Below, piece by piece: positions 53,196 to 62,456 of a stretch of DNA of 64,000 nt. A program made the translations under genes and the position numbers. The DNA is from Palsa-189 sp963803735 (GTDB lineage Bacteria > Acidobacteriota > Terriglobia > Acidiferrales > UBA7541): positions 1-64,000 of the forward strand of contig CAWDNV010000030.1 in NCBI GenBank assembly GCA_963803735.1, written 5' to 3'. The number at the start of each line of letters is the position of its first letter. Positions within the stretch are counted from its first letter, which is position 1. The notes under the pieces are model-generated. The model had not been told where the DNA came from, ran no database searches, and saw nothing but the letters and a program-made list of their open reading frames with translations.

Positions 53196-54799
53196 TGCAC
53201 ATGACTGCCTCCGTACCTCATTCGGCCACCTCAGGCTTGCCGCGGGCGATCGCGACGAACCCGTACGTCGGAATACTCGGTGTGTTTCTCGGGGCATCGG
53301 TAGCGACCCTGAATGGCAAACTGGTTAGCATTGGTTTGCCTGACCTTCGCGGCGCGCTCGGGTTCGGATTCGACAAAGCATCCTGGATTCCTACCGTACT
53401 CAACATGGCCACAATGTTCATCGGGGTATTCGCTGTCTTTCTCGGAGCTGCATACGGAATCCGGCGGGTATTACTCGTTACGGGAGCGATCTTTACCATC
53501 GCGTCGATTCTGCTTCCCTTCTCCCCCGGACTCACCGCTATGCTCGTATTGGAGGCCATCGCCGGAGCGTCATCGGGAACCTTTTATACCTTGACGCTCA
53601 CCTTCGTCGCTCGCAATCTGCCGCCAAAGCTCCTTCTGTTCGGATGCGCGGCCTATGCAATGGACATTGTGGTGACTAGCCACGTTGCGTCGTTGATTCA
53701 GGGATGGCAAATCGACCATTTATCGTGGCATTGGATTTTCTGGACTGCCGCTGTTATTACTCCCGCGATGATGCTGTGTGTCTACCATGGAATTCCACCC
53801 ACCGATAACGGCGCTCGGCCGAACTGGCGCGGATTCCTTTACGCGAGCACCGGATTGGCGCTGATCTATGGCGCTCTCGACCAGGGTCAGCGGCTGGATT
53901 GGTGGAACTCCGGAGTGTTCCTCGGCATGCTGGCGGGGGGAACCTTCCTCCTGCTGGCTGCAGTCGTTCGGCGATATTGTGAACCGAATCCCATGGTCAA
54001 TTTGTCGTTCTTGAACGCCCGCAACGTGCTCATATTGGGTCTGGGGATTGTCACCATACGGTTTGCGCTGCTCGCGCCCTTGGCCGCAATTCCCGGTTTC
54101 CTCGGCAGTATCGCGCAGTACCGGCCGGTTCAGACTGGCGGCGCTTTGGCCTGGGTCGCATTTCCTCAGTTCGTGCTCGTTTGGCTCGTTGCGCTTTCGA
54201 CCGCTTTCATCCAGCCTCGTGTGGTGATGGCCAGCGGATTCGCGGCCATTGGCATTGCGTGCTGGATGGCTGCGCATCTCGACTCCCAATGGGCGGGACG
54301 GAGCTTTGAGGCGCCTGAACTGATGCTGGCCATGGGAATCGCCGCGGCGTTTGTTGCGCTCGTAGTAAACATACTCTTGCTCGCCGTCGAAATGGGCGCG
54401 GTCACCAGCGTCGTCAACGCTTCGACCTATGTGGCATGGATGCACACGATGCGGTTATTGGGAGGCGAAGTCGGGGCCGTGGTCTTTGGTCGTTTCGTCA
54501 CTATACGGGAACAAGTGCATTCCAATCTGCTGGGGTATCACGTTGCGGCCGGAAACTGGATTACCGACGAGAGGTTGCGCGATACGGCGCTCTTTTTCAC
54601 GCAATCATCGGCAGGGCCGGAGGAAGCAGCCGCTCGCTCCGCTGCGATCCTCGGCGGACAAGTACGGGTTCAGGCCTTGTCGCTCGCGTATTCCGATGCG
54701 TTTCTGCTGATCGGCTGGGCAATCGCCGCCTATCTTCTTCTGCTTGCATTTATGCGGCCAGGTTCGATCAGTCTTCGCCCCAAGGAGAAGAACACATGA
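53195..54799 (+). CDS. EmrB/DHA2-family drug efflux permease
   Basis: 534 residues, about 14 hydrophobic segments, the DHA2 length. The N-terminus has TLNGKLVSIGLPDLRGALGFGFDKASWIPTVLNMA, where EmrB-type carriers have the A-N-x-A-L-P region, then GAAYGIRRVLLVTG (loop 2-3 motif A remnant). Motif C appears around EAIAGASSGTFYTLTLTF. The last helix (AFLLIGWAIAAYLLLLAFM) is typical. It is a proton-driven exporter of hydrophobic drugs or similar compounds. The ATG at 53195 sits on the stop of the fusion protein gene; the stop overlaps the start of tolC-like gene (ATGA). Confidence 0.93.
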   Translation: MHMTASVPHSATSGLPRAIATNPYVGILGVFLGASVATLNGKLVSIGLPDLRGALGFGFDKASWIPTVLNMATMFIGVFAVFLGAAYGIRRVLLVTGAIFTIASILLPFSPGLTAMLVLEAIAGASSGTFYTLTLTFVARNLPPKLLLFGCAAYAMDIVVTSHVASLIQGWQIDHLSWHWIFWTAAVITPAMMLCVYHGIPPTDNGARPNWRGFLYASTGLALIYGALDQGQRLDWWNSGVFLGMLAGGTFLLLAAVVRRYCEPNPMVNLSFLNARNVLILGLGIVTIRFALLAPLAAIPGFLGSIAQYRPVQTGGALAWVAFPQFVLVWLVALSTAFIQPRVVMASGFAAIGIACWMAAHLDSQWAGRSFEAPELMLAMGIAAAFVALVVNILLLAVEMGAVTSVVNASTYVAWMHTMRLLGGEVGAVVFGRFVTIREQVHSNLLGYHVAAGNWITDERLRDTALFFTQSSAGPEEAAARSAAILGGQVRVQALSLAYSDAFLLIGWAIAAYLLLLAFMRPGSISLRPKEKNT

Positions 54800-56130
54800 A
54801 CTGTCGGATCCTGGTGCCGCTATTGATCTCGATTCCCGCTGTCGCGCTCGCGGCCGACTCCATAGCACTGACCCTTCCGGAGGCCGTCAAACTGGCGATT
54901 GCGCAGAACAGAACCATCAAGCTTGCGCGCCTGAAAGTCCGGGAGAAGGAACAGAACAAGGCGGGCGCGAAGGCTGACTATTTTCCAAAGCTGAAGAATG
55001 AGTCCACCTTTGTGCACGTGACTTCCGTCCAAAACGTGGAGATCCCACGCGGCGCATTCGGAGTACTCCAGAATTCCGGGCCGGTCCCAACGCACGACAT
55101 CGTCATCGGCCAGGGAGGTTTAACTGCCGAGACCATCGGAACAGGTCTGACCCAGCCGCTGACACCGCTGATTCGCATCCGCCAGGAGAATCGCGTCGCA
55201 GCCTCGCAGGTAGCGGCGTCGCGGGAGGACGTCAGGAAAATCGAGAACCAGGTTGCCGTGAAAGTCCATGAAGCATACTACGGGATATTGGTTGCACAAC
55301 TGCAGAAGCGAGCGGCGGAGCAGGACCGTGCTTACGCCACAACTCGCCTAACCGAAGCACAAGCAGGCGTGCGCGATGGGAGTGCTCTCAATCTCGACAT
55401 ACTCGATGCCAAGGCGGGGCAGCTTCAAAGCGAGCAATCGCTGCTGACGATCGATCTTCGCTTGGCCGATCTGAGCGCCGAATTAGACGACTTGTTGGGG
55501 CTCCCGCTAGGCACTCGGCTCGTTCTGAGTCCTGCGCTTGCGAACACTGCTGCCGCCCTCTCGCGTGAAGAAATGCTCAAGATCGCATTCGCTGCAAATC
55601 CGGAGATTACGTCCGCCATGCAAACGGTCGAGCAGGCGAAGGCGGCCGTCACGGCGGCCAAATCCGCCTACATTCCCGACATTGCTGTCTTCGCGCGCCA
55701 GAGCTACCAGAACGGCGTACCGTTCCTGGTCCGCAATTTCGGGACGTTTGGAATCGTAATGAACTATGACGTCTTCGATTTCGGCAAGCGTCGCGCGGCG
55801 GTTCGGGAGCGCGAAGCGCAATTGGCCCAGGCGCAGGAGAATGTCGAGCGTTTGAAAGACGCGACCGCCGTCGAGATTGAGCAGAGCGCAAACAAAGTAG
55901 AGCGGACGAGCAGGATGCTTGAGGTCGCCGCCGAAGTGGTCAGACTTCGCACGGAAAGCGAGCGCGTTGCCGAAAACCAGTTGAGAGAAGGAATCGCGCT
56001 GGTTTCCGTCCGGCGAGCAGCGTCGGCGATGAGGTACAAAGCCCAGGCAGATCTGCTGCAGGCCCAACTGGCCCACTCGCTAGCTCAGGCGGAGTTGCAG
56101 CAAACGATCGGTCGTACTCCAGGGGAGTAA
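54796..56130 (+). CDS. TolC-family outer-membrane efflux protein
   Basis: 444 residues from the ATG at 54796; AAGGAG precedes it and the ATGA overlaps the permease stop. A signal peptide MNCRILVPLLISIPAVALAAD is cleaved after ALAA. Two outer-membrane efflux repeats follow: LPEAVKLAIAQNRTIKLARLKVREKEQNKAGAKADYFPKL and SREEMLKIAFAANPEITSAMQTVEQAKAAVTAAKSAYIPDIAVF, each with long coiled-coil helices. It forms the exit duct of the EmrAB-type pump encoded just upstream. The frame upstream to 54436 is a shadow of the permease. Confidence 0.94.
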   Translation: MNCRILVPLLISIPAVALAADSIALTLPEAVKLAIAQNRTIKLARLKVREKEQNKAGAKADYFPKLKNESTFVHVTSVQNVEIPRGAFGVLQNSGPVPTHDIVIGQGGLTAETIGTGLTQPLTPLIRIRQENRVAASQVAASREDVRKIENQVAVKVHEAYYGILVAQLQKRAAEQDRAYATTRLTEAQAGVRDGSALNLDILDAKAGQLQSEQSLLTIDLRLADLSAELDDLLGLPLGTRLVLSPALANTAAALSREEMLKIAFAANPEITSAMQTVEQAKAAVTAAKSAYIPDIAVFARQSYQNGVPFLVRNFGTFGIVMNYDVFDFGKRRAAVREREAQLAQAQENVERLKDATAVEIEQSANKVERTSRMLEVAAEVVRLRTESERVAENQLREGIALVSVRRAASAMRYKAQADLLQAQLAHSLAQAELQQTIGRTPGE

Positions 56131-56232
56131 CCGGTGGGAGTTTGCGGTGCGATCTCCTGGGCGGAGTATGGCTGAACGGCCATGAGAAGGAGAAACCAGT
56201 GACTGCATCCAACACCGATTTCCGCACACGGC

Positions 56233-56507
56233 ATGGCCGAATCGATTCCCAACGACTTCGTCGTGCCATTCTACCTGGAAGACCTAAAACGGCGAATCTC
56301 GATCGCGCATGTCGACCAGCGGTTCTACGCGTTCGACGCAAAACGATTATGTGCCAATGCCACGGTTCGCGCTTCGACATAACAATGGCAGCCGTAATCA
56401 ATGGGCCAGCGACTGCCGCGCTCAAGAGGTACACCGCGCAGGAGGATGAAGGGACCCGTTCGGATCCAAGTATGATCCGTCACCAGAGAGCAGGAGGAAT
56501 ATATTGA
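56233..56507 (+). pseudogene. Rieske-type ferredoxin remnant
   Basis: The ATG at 56233 starts MAESIPNDFVVPFYLEDLKR..HVDQRFYAFDA, the first part of a Rieske 2Fe-2S ferredoxin. The next frame continues KTIMCQCHGSRFDITMAAVINGPATAALKRY, with the second cluster motif CQCH. The segment with the first cluster motif (C-x-H) is gone, by a deletion of about 18 codons that also shifts the frame. It cannot bind a cluster and is a pseudogene. Confidence 0.75.
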
Positions 56508-56508
56508 T

Positions 56509-57267
56509 ATGGGATGTGAGCTTCTTCACAAGGTACTTCAGGCGCATGGCGGGTTGGACCGATGGAATAGCTTCCAGAAGGTGCACGCGACCATCGTCAC
56601 GGGCGGGCAGTTATTTGGAATGAAGGGCACGCCGCAGGCCCCAACTCCTCGCCGCATGGCGGTGGCTACCAGACACGAATGGGCCTCAGTCACCCCTTAT
56701 GGCGCGGATGACCAGCGTACTGACTTCACTGCGAACCGGATCGCGATCGAGAAAGTCGATGGAACCGTAGTCAAAGAACGACTGCGCCCTTCCGAGCACG
56801 CTGAGGGAAAAGCTGTCGATGCTCCGTGGGACGCTCTCGATCGGGCGTATTTCAACGGATATGCTCTTTGGACCTACCTCACGACTCCGTTCCATTTTGC
56901 GATGCCCGGTTTCGATGTGGAGGAGATCGCTCCGTGGCACGAACAGGACGAGTTGTGGAGAGGACTGCGGGTGACCTACCCGCCGGATATCGTAAGCCAT
57001 AGCCGGCAGCAGGACTTCTATTTTGGCTCCGACTTTCTGCTCCGCAGACACGATTACCACGTGGAGGCTTCTGGTGGTTTTGCGGCGGCGCAATACGTGT
57101 TCGAGCCGGCGACGGTGCAGGGAATCACCCTTCTTACGAGGAGAAGAGCGTACATGAGAGACGCAAGCCTCTTGCCGGTTCGAGACCGATTGATGGTCTC
57201 GATTGATATCTCGGATGTTACTTTCTCGTTAAGCAATCCCAGTCTTCTGGAAGCATGGCCTCGCTGA
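56509..57267 (+). CDS. Conserved hypothetical protein
   Basis: 252 residues; GGAGGAATAT precedes the ATG. It begins LLHKVLQAHGGLDRWNSFQKVHATIVTGGQLFG and has many Trp, Tyr and Phe residues, ending VSIDISDVTFSLS. The start (HGG..W..) resembles cytoplasmic versions of lipoprotein-carrier-like beta-sheet proteins, but I cannot name the family. No signal peptide is present. It lies between two gene remnants, so it may be the last working gene of a decayed cluster. Confidence 0.7.
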   Translation: MGCELLHKVLQAHGGLDRWNSFQKVHATIVTGGQLFGMKGTPQAPTPRRMAVATRHEWASVTPYGADDQRTDFTANRIAIEKVDGTVVKERLRPSEHAEGKAVDAPWDALDRAYFNGYALWTYLTTPFHFAMPGFDVEEIAPWHEQDELWRGLRVTYPPDIVSHSRQQDFYFGSDFLLRRHDYHVEASGGFAAAQYVFEPATVQGITLLTRRRAYMRDASLLPVRDRLMVSIDISDVTFSLSNPSLLEAWPR

Positions 57268-57299
57268 GACGAGTGTTCAGGACCTTTAACAGGCCACAG

Positions 57300-57600
57300 G
57301 TGTGCGCAAATCTGGCTTGTATACGGCATTCAAGGACAAAGAAGATCTGTTCGTGGAGAGCCTGCGCAGATATTTCGACGTCCTCATGTCCCGCGGACAC
57401 CTGACGAAACAGCCTCTGGGTTGGACCAATGTGGAGAGTTTTCTTAAGGTCTGCTAGGAGTTGGGGGCATAAGGGCTGCTTCTCGGTGAACTCGATGCGC
57501 GAGTTCGCAGACCTCCCCCTGAAAGCCCGCCATGCTGTAATTGGTTTCAATAGCTTAGAGGGAGTTTTCATCGGGTTGGCATTGAAAATGGACAGCAAAT
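57300..57600 (+). pseudogene. TetR-family regulator remnant
   Basis: A frame reads VRKSGLYTAFKDKEDLFVESLRRYFDVLMSRGH..NVESFLKVC and stops at 57457; the start matches the recognition-helix region of TetR proteins (S.SLY.AF.DKE.LF.E.L..Y). A second frame follows with KGCFSVNSMREFADLPLKARHAVIGFNSLEGVFIGL, the usual downstream part. The N-terminal helices are missing and a stop and a frame change separate the pieces. It is distinct from both intact TetR genes here. Confidence 0.7.
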
Positions 57601-57848
57601 CCACTATCGAGCGTCTGCGACGTCGCGGCGGGAACAGCAGACAAAGAGCTTATCCAGGTTCCAGGGACGCCACACATTCCGCGATTCAAATGACGATAGC
57701 GGTCGTCACATTCTCCAACGTATAGTTCGGAAGGACGACGCGCCTGCCTACCCGGAGGTGCGCAGCCACCATGCCCAGCCATGGGGAGCGCGGGCCGGAA
57801 GCGGGCGATGAATTCGAGACCACTTTTCGCGTCGTTCGAGAACTCGGC

Positions 57849-58601
57849 CTAGATTTGAGCCAAGCCGCCATCTACGAATAGCTCGATCCCGTTCACATAG
57901 CTGCTGTCATCCGAAGCCAGAAACATGACCGCTTTCGCGATCTCGTCCGTGCTCCCAGGCCGACCCAGAGGTATGTTGCTGATCGAACCCTGGACGAACT
58001 GATCGACTTGCTCCTGGGTGAGTCCAAGCGACGTGTTATAGCCTGGCGTTGGAACAACGCCAGGGCTAATGGCATTTACTCGTATCCCTTGTTCCTTCAA
58101 GTCCACGCACCAAGTCCGCGCAAATGAACGGACTGCCGCCTTGGTCGCACTATAAACGCTGAAGGCCGGACTCCCGGTGATCGAGACAATCGAGGCGTTT
58201 AGCACGATGGAGGCGCCTCGGTGCATTAATGGCAGCGCCTTCTGTACCGTAAACAGTAGTCCCCTGACGTTCACGTTGAACTGTTTGTCAAAATGATCCT
58301 CGGTGATTTGGCCCAGTGGCGCAAACTCGCCGGTGCCGGCGTTCGCAAAAACGATATCGAGCGTGTTTTTCTGCTCCTTCACCGCATAGAGCCTATCGAT
58401 ATCCGCCGGTTTCGCGACGTCGCTTTGCACGCCCGTCACATTGCGGCCGATCTCGTCAACCGCTCGATCCAGCTCACTTTTTCGGCGACCCGTAATGAAC
58501 ACATGCGCGCCCTCGTCGACGAACCTCTTCGCCGTCGCGAGTCCGATCCCGCTGCTGCCACCGGTAATCACTGCGACTTTCCCTGCGAGCTTTTGTGGCA
58601 C
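57849..58601 (-). CDS. SDR-family oxidoreductase
   Basis: 250 residues. GKVAVITGGSSGIGLATAKRF is the cofactor loop, followed by ITGRRKSELD (Arg-Arg suggests NADPH), VFANAGTGEF, LNASIVSITGSPAFSVYSATKAAVRSFARTW (Ser, Tyr and Lys all present) and the end SSYVNGIELFVDGGLAQI, the classical C-terminal motif. The substrate is unknown. AGGTTAG lies before the ATG. The divergent partner is the TetR gene 110 bases away on the same strand upstream, which may regulate it. Confidence 0.93.
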   Translation of the reverse strand: MPQKLAGKVAVITGGSSGIGLATAKRFVDEGAHVFITGRRKSELDRAVDEIGRNVTGVQSDVAKPADIDRLYAVKEQKNTLDIVFANAGTGEFAPLGQITEDHFDKQFNVNVRGLLFTVQKALPLMHRGASIVLNASIVSITGSPAFSVYSATKAAVRSFARTWCVDLKEQGIRVNAISPGVVPTPGYNTSLGLTQEQVDQFVQGSISNIPLGRPGSTDEIAKAVMFLASDDSSYVNGIELFVDGGLAQI

Positions 58602-58712
58602 CTAACCTCCTTCGTGTTTTAATTCAGCGTAAGAGAGACAGCCGCGCGGCCCTTGCGGGAAAGTGTGAAAGTTGCAAAATCCTGACAAGAGTTGTACCGA
58701 CCCTCCTTTTCG

Positions 58713-59339
58713 TCATCGCTTCCCGGCGCGCCGAATGGGCCATCCGCTCAGCGTATGTTCGACAATCGCGATGAGTTGTCCTCGATTCGCACCCGTGGCG
58801 GCTTGAACCGACAACCCGACATTCACCGTCTGCAGGAATTCTGCGAGCACTGCCGCGTTGGTACCCTCCGGCAGATCCCCCTCTTCCACGCCTCGCTGAA
58901 AACGATCGCGCAAGGCCGCGAGGCCATGTGCCCGTTGTCTTGCAAATTCCCGCGCGAAAGGATCGGAGAGATCGCCACAGGACAGAGCCGCGTGGACCCA
59001 GAGACAGGTGGGCGGCGTTCGCGAGTCGCAGACAAGGTCAACGATCCCGCGCAGCACATGGCTCGCGACCTTATACGTCGTCGGCTCTTTGAGCGCCTCC
59101 TGAAGATAGGATGACGGGCCTTCAAAGTAACGTTCCAGAGCCTGAAAGAGCAGAGATTCCTTGTTCCCGAATGCGGAGTAAAGGCTCGGACGGCTGATAC
59201 CCATTGCCTCCGTCAGGTCGGTTATAGATGTTCCAAGGAATCCCTTCCTCCAAAACAATAAAACCGCCTGGTCCAGGGCTCGTTTGGTATCGAATGCGCG
59301 GGGACGGCCAACGGCGCGAGTCGGTGTACTTTGTTCCAT
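58713..59339 (-). CDS. TetR/AcrR family transcriptional regulator
   Basis: 208 residues. GRPRAFDTKRALDQAVLLFWRKGFLGTSITDLTEAMGISRPSLYSAFGNKESLLFQALERYFEG is a textbook TetR N-terminus (HTH at about 38-60). The C-terminal domain, CLWVHAALSCGDLSDPFAREFARQRAHGLAALRDRF, fits the TetR_C_16/AefR-like group. It probably controls the SDR gene downstream and itself. A symmetric site lies upstream at 59386-59417. Confidence 0.92.
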   Translation of the reverse strand: MEQSTPTRAVGRPRAFDTKRALDQAVLLFWRKGFLGTSITDLTEAMGISRPSLYSAFGNKESLLFQALERYFEGPSSYLQEALKEPTTYKVASHVLRGIVDLVCDSRTPPTCLWVHAALSCGDLSDPFAREFARQRAHGLAALRDRFQRGVEEGDLPEGTNAAVLAEFLQTVNVGLSVQAATGANRGQLIAIVEHTLSGWPIRRAGKR

Positions 59340-59385
59340 GCCCCCCCCGGCTCAGCCGATGCTCGACAACTCCTCTGCTCGGCGA

Positions 59386-59417
59386 CTCTATTCTATACTG
59401 AATGGTCTAAAATAGAG
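59386..59417. promoter_or_regulatory. Inverted repeat between the TetR gene and the six-PAS kinase gene
   Basis: CTCTATT (59386-59392) and AATAGAG (59411-59417) are exact complements separated by 18 bases. The site is 47 bases upstream of the TetR start and about 80 bases before the kinase gene on the other strand, a natural place for a TetR operator controlling one or both. Binding is inferred. Confidence 0.5.
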
Positions 59418-59495
59418 GAATTCAATGAATTGCGGGTCAAAACGCTTGAACCGCAGGGTTCGTGGTGCCGGCGATAGCCAAAGGAGCGGAACAGA

Positions 59496-62456
59496 GTGAG
59501 CCACACTGGCTGCTGGGTATGGGATGTTCGCTCCGCCGCGCCCGTCTATTGGTCGGCGGAGATGTCCCGAATTTGCGGGCGTGACCCAGCCCGTGGCCTG
59601 CCGTCCGTCGACGAGTTTCGCGCTATCCATGCACTCGAAGACTGGTCGGACTGGCTTGCCGCGGTTCGGCGGTCCGTACAAGACCGGACAGATTTCGCAA
59701 TTGAGTGCCGCCTGGTGATCCCGAACGGTGATGTCAGGCAGGTTCACATTACAGGTCGTCCCATCGCGGGGGCGGCTAACGAAGTGACTGAAATCATCGG
59801 ATCGACCGCTCTGGTGACTGGGCTGCCAGCGGATGGTCTGGCTCAAAGCCGAACTGAGGACGCTCCGTTGCTCCCGATGATCGACTTGATACCCGGGCTG
59901 GTATGGTCTGCCCTGCGAGACGGCTCGAATGAGTATTGCAACAGAACTTGGTTGGACTATACCGGGCATACCGTGGAAAAGGCAAGGGGCTGGGGTTGGA
60001 TCGAGTCCGTCCATCCGGATGATCTGGAGAGGCTGCGGCAATATTGGCTGTCCGTTGTGGCAACCTGCGAACCCGGAGAGATTGAAGCGCGCCTGCGACG
60101 GTTTGACGGCGAGTACCGATGGTTTCTGTTTCGAGCGAGGCCCCACTTAGACAGTTCGGGAACGGTCATCAAATGGTACGGGACGAACACGGATATCGAG
60201 GATCGCAAACAGGCGGAAGATGCGCTTCGCGGCAGTGAACGCGAACTCCGTCAACTCGTGGAAGCAATTCCTGCCTTGGTCTGGAGGGGCACCGCCGAAG
60301 GCGACCTGGATTACACGAACTGGCGTCTCGCAAACTATCTTGGCAAAACTGCTGCAGAACTCACGCACGGACAATGGGCCGAACTCGTGCACCCGGATGA
60401 TCGGGAAGCAACCGTCGAAAGGTGGCAGCAATCGGTAACCGACGCCTCTCCTTACCAGGATATTTACAGGCTACGACGCGCCGACGGTCATTACCGTTGG
60501 GTCGAATCTTTGGGCGATCCAGTGAAGGACGGACGCGGCCGCGTCCTTCGGTGGTACGGCCTGCTAACGGACATCGAGGATCGCAAGCGGGCGGAAGATG
60601 CGCTCCGGGAAAGTGAACAGCATTTCCGCAGGATTGTAGATTCGATACCCGCGCTTATGTGCACAATGACGGCGGCAGGAGTAGTCGAGACTGTGAATCG
60701 ACCCATCCTCGACTATTTCGGAAGAACTGTCGAGGAGTTGCGGGACTGGGCGTTCAACGGAGCAGTGCATGAGGACGATATCGAAAGGGTGGTTGCCCAG
60801 TGGCGGTACTCGATCGAGTCAGGGACAGCCTATGACATAGAGCACCGCATCCGTCGAGCCGATGGAGTGTATCGCTGGCACCACGTTCGGGGCCAGCCGG
60901 TGCGGGACGCTGAGAATCGCATTCTTCGTTGGTATGTGCTGCTCACGGACATCGAAGACCGCAGACGGGCTGAGGAAGCGATTCGCACGAGCGAGAGGGA
61001 ACTGCGTCAACTCGTTGACCATGTTCCCGGCTACATCGCGACCGCGAACGCTCGCGGGGAACACGATTACGCTAACAAGAAGCTGGTCGACTATACCGGT
61101 GCGTCCAACGAAGATACGTTCGGCCTGGGATTCATTGATACGATTCATCCCGACGAGCAGAAATTCGTCCAGACTGAGTGGCTACGATGCGCTACTTCTG
61201 GTCAGCCGATGGATATTCAGCATCGTCTCCGCCGCTTCGACGGTGCGTATCGGTGGTTTCATGTGCGCGTCGAGCCCTTCTTAGACGTGGACAGGAATGT
61301 CATTCGCTGGTACGGGCTGCTGACGGATATCCATGACCGCAAACTCGCGGAAGAAGCCGTCCGGGCAAGCGAAACGCGCTTGCGGTTGATAACCGAGACT
61401 ATTCCCGCGATCCTGACGAGTCGGGACGATCAGGGGAAGCTCGACTACGTCAACCGGCGATTGGAGGATTACATTGGGAAGTCTGGTCAGGAGATTATCG
61501 ATTCCTGGGTGTCCCTAATCCATCCGGATGACCGGGAGAGTCTCTTGCGCGTGTGGCGCGATTCACAGGAAACTGGAGAGCGTTACGAACTCGACTACCG
61601 GATGCTCGGCGCCAACGGTGAGTATCGCTGGTTTCAGGTCCGCGGGGCTCCCCTGCTGGATCAAGAGGGGCGGGTCCTCCGCTGGTATGCCGTAATCACC
61701 GATATCGAAGAAGCCAGGAGAGCCCGAGAGGCTCTTCTTAAGAGCCAGACTCGACTGGCTCGAATGTCACAAATCACGGCTATCGCCGAACTTTCGGGGT
61801 CTATCGCGCATGAGGTCAATCAGCCTTTGGCCGCCATCCTGGCGAACGCCAACGCATGCCTGGCTTGGCTATCCGGCGATCCACCCAATCTCGAAAGAGC
61901 CCGCGGAACCGCCGAGAAAATCATCCGGAATGCGAATTCGGCCGCTGAAATCGTCCGGCGAGTGCGAGCGCTGTTCAAACAAACTCAGCCAGCGCTGGTC
62001 TTGTCGGACATCAACGATACCGTTCTCGAAGTATTGAATTTGATAGCGAGCGACTTCCGCGATGCTGACATTGGAGTCGACACCGAACTCGCGCCAGACC
62101 TTCCGATGATCGCGGTGGATCGCATCCAGATTCAACAGATTCTGATGAACCTCGCGCGCAATGCGATTGAGGCAATGGAGGGTGTCAGGGATCGGCCGAG
62201 GAAGCTGTCGCTTGTTACACGGTGTGACGGAGTGGAGATCCTGATGCAGGTGCGCGATAGTGGCTGCGGTATCGCGAATCCCGCGTCAATCTTCGACCCG
62301 TTTTTCACGACGAAGGAAACCGGCATGGGAATGGGCCTCGCGATTTGCCGCTCAATCGTTGAAGCGCATGGAGGACGTCTCTGGGCAACCCCGAACGAGG
62401 GGGCCGGCACAACCTTTAGCCTAACGTTACCTTTGCATTCGGATGCGGCGAGATGA
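59496..62456 (+). CDS. Six-PAS-domain sensor histidine kinase
   Basis: 986 residues from a GTG at 59496 with AAGGAG nine bases upstream. Six PAS/PAC units of about 125 residues follow one another. Units 2-6 end in variants of WYGLLTDIEDRKRAEDAL, near residues 245, 370, 495, 625 and 745; the first lacks its opening helix. Next come HisKA (AIAELSGSIAHEVNQPLAAILANANACLAW, His near 770) and HATPase_c (VRDSGCGIANPASIFDPFFTTKETGMGMGLAICR). No membrane helix is seen, so it senses cytoplasmic signals. The ATGA at its end starts a FixJ-type regulator, its likely partner. The PAS units probably arose by tandem duplication. Confidence 0.93.
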   Translation: MSHTGCWVWDVRSAAPVYWSAEMSRICGRDPARGLPSVDEFRAIHALEDWSDWLAAVRRSVQDRTDFAIECRLVIPNGDVRQVHITGRPIAGAANEVTEIIGSTALVTGLPADGLAQSRTEDAPLLPMIDLIPGLVWSALRDGSNEYCNRTWLDYTGHTVEKARGWGWIESVHPDDLERLRQYWLSVVATCEPGEIEARLRRFDGEYRWFLFRARPHLDSSGTVIKWYGTNTDIEDRKQAEDALRGSERELRQLVEAIPALVWRGTAEGDLDYTNWRLANYLGKTAAELTHGQWAELVHPDDREATVERWQQSVTDASPYQDIYRLRRADGHYRWVESLGDPVKDGRGRVLRWYGLLTDIEDRKRAEDALRESEQHFRRIVDSIPALMCTMTAAGVVETVNRPILDYFGRTVEELRDWAFNGAVHEDDIERVVAQWRYSIESGTAYDIEHRIRRADGVYRWHHVRGQPVRDAENRILRWYVLLTDIEDRRRAEEAIRTSERELRQLVDHVPGYIATANARGEHDYANKKLVDYTGASNEDTFGLGFIDTIHPDEQKFVQTEWLRCATSGQPMDIQHRLRRFDGAYRWFHVRVEPFLDVDRNVIRWYGLLTDIHDRKLAEEAVRASETRLRLITETIPAILTSRDDQGKLDYVNRRLEDYIGKSGQEIIDSWVSLIHPDDRESLLRVWRDSQETGERYELDYRMLGANGEYRWFQVRGAPLLDQEGRVLRWYAVITDIEEARRAREALLKSQTRLARMSQITAIAELSGSIAHEVNQPLAAILANANACLAWLSGDPPNLERARGTAEKIIRNANSAAEIVRRVRALFKQTQPALVLSDINDTVLEVLNLIASDFRDADIGVDTELAPDLPMIAVDRIQIQQILMNLARNAIEAMEGVRDRPRKLSLVTRCDGVEILMQVRDSGCGIANPASIFDPFFTTKETGMGMGLAICRSIVEAHGGRLWATPNEGAGTTFSLTLPLHSDAAR

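Noticed and set aside
53720..54445. A 241-residue minus-strand frame in the efflux permease
   Set aside because: Rich in Arg, Gly and His with no fold pattern; shadow of the permease.
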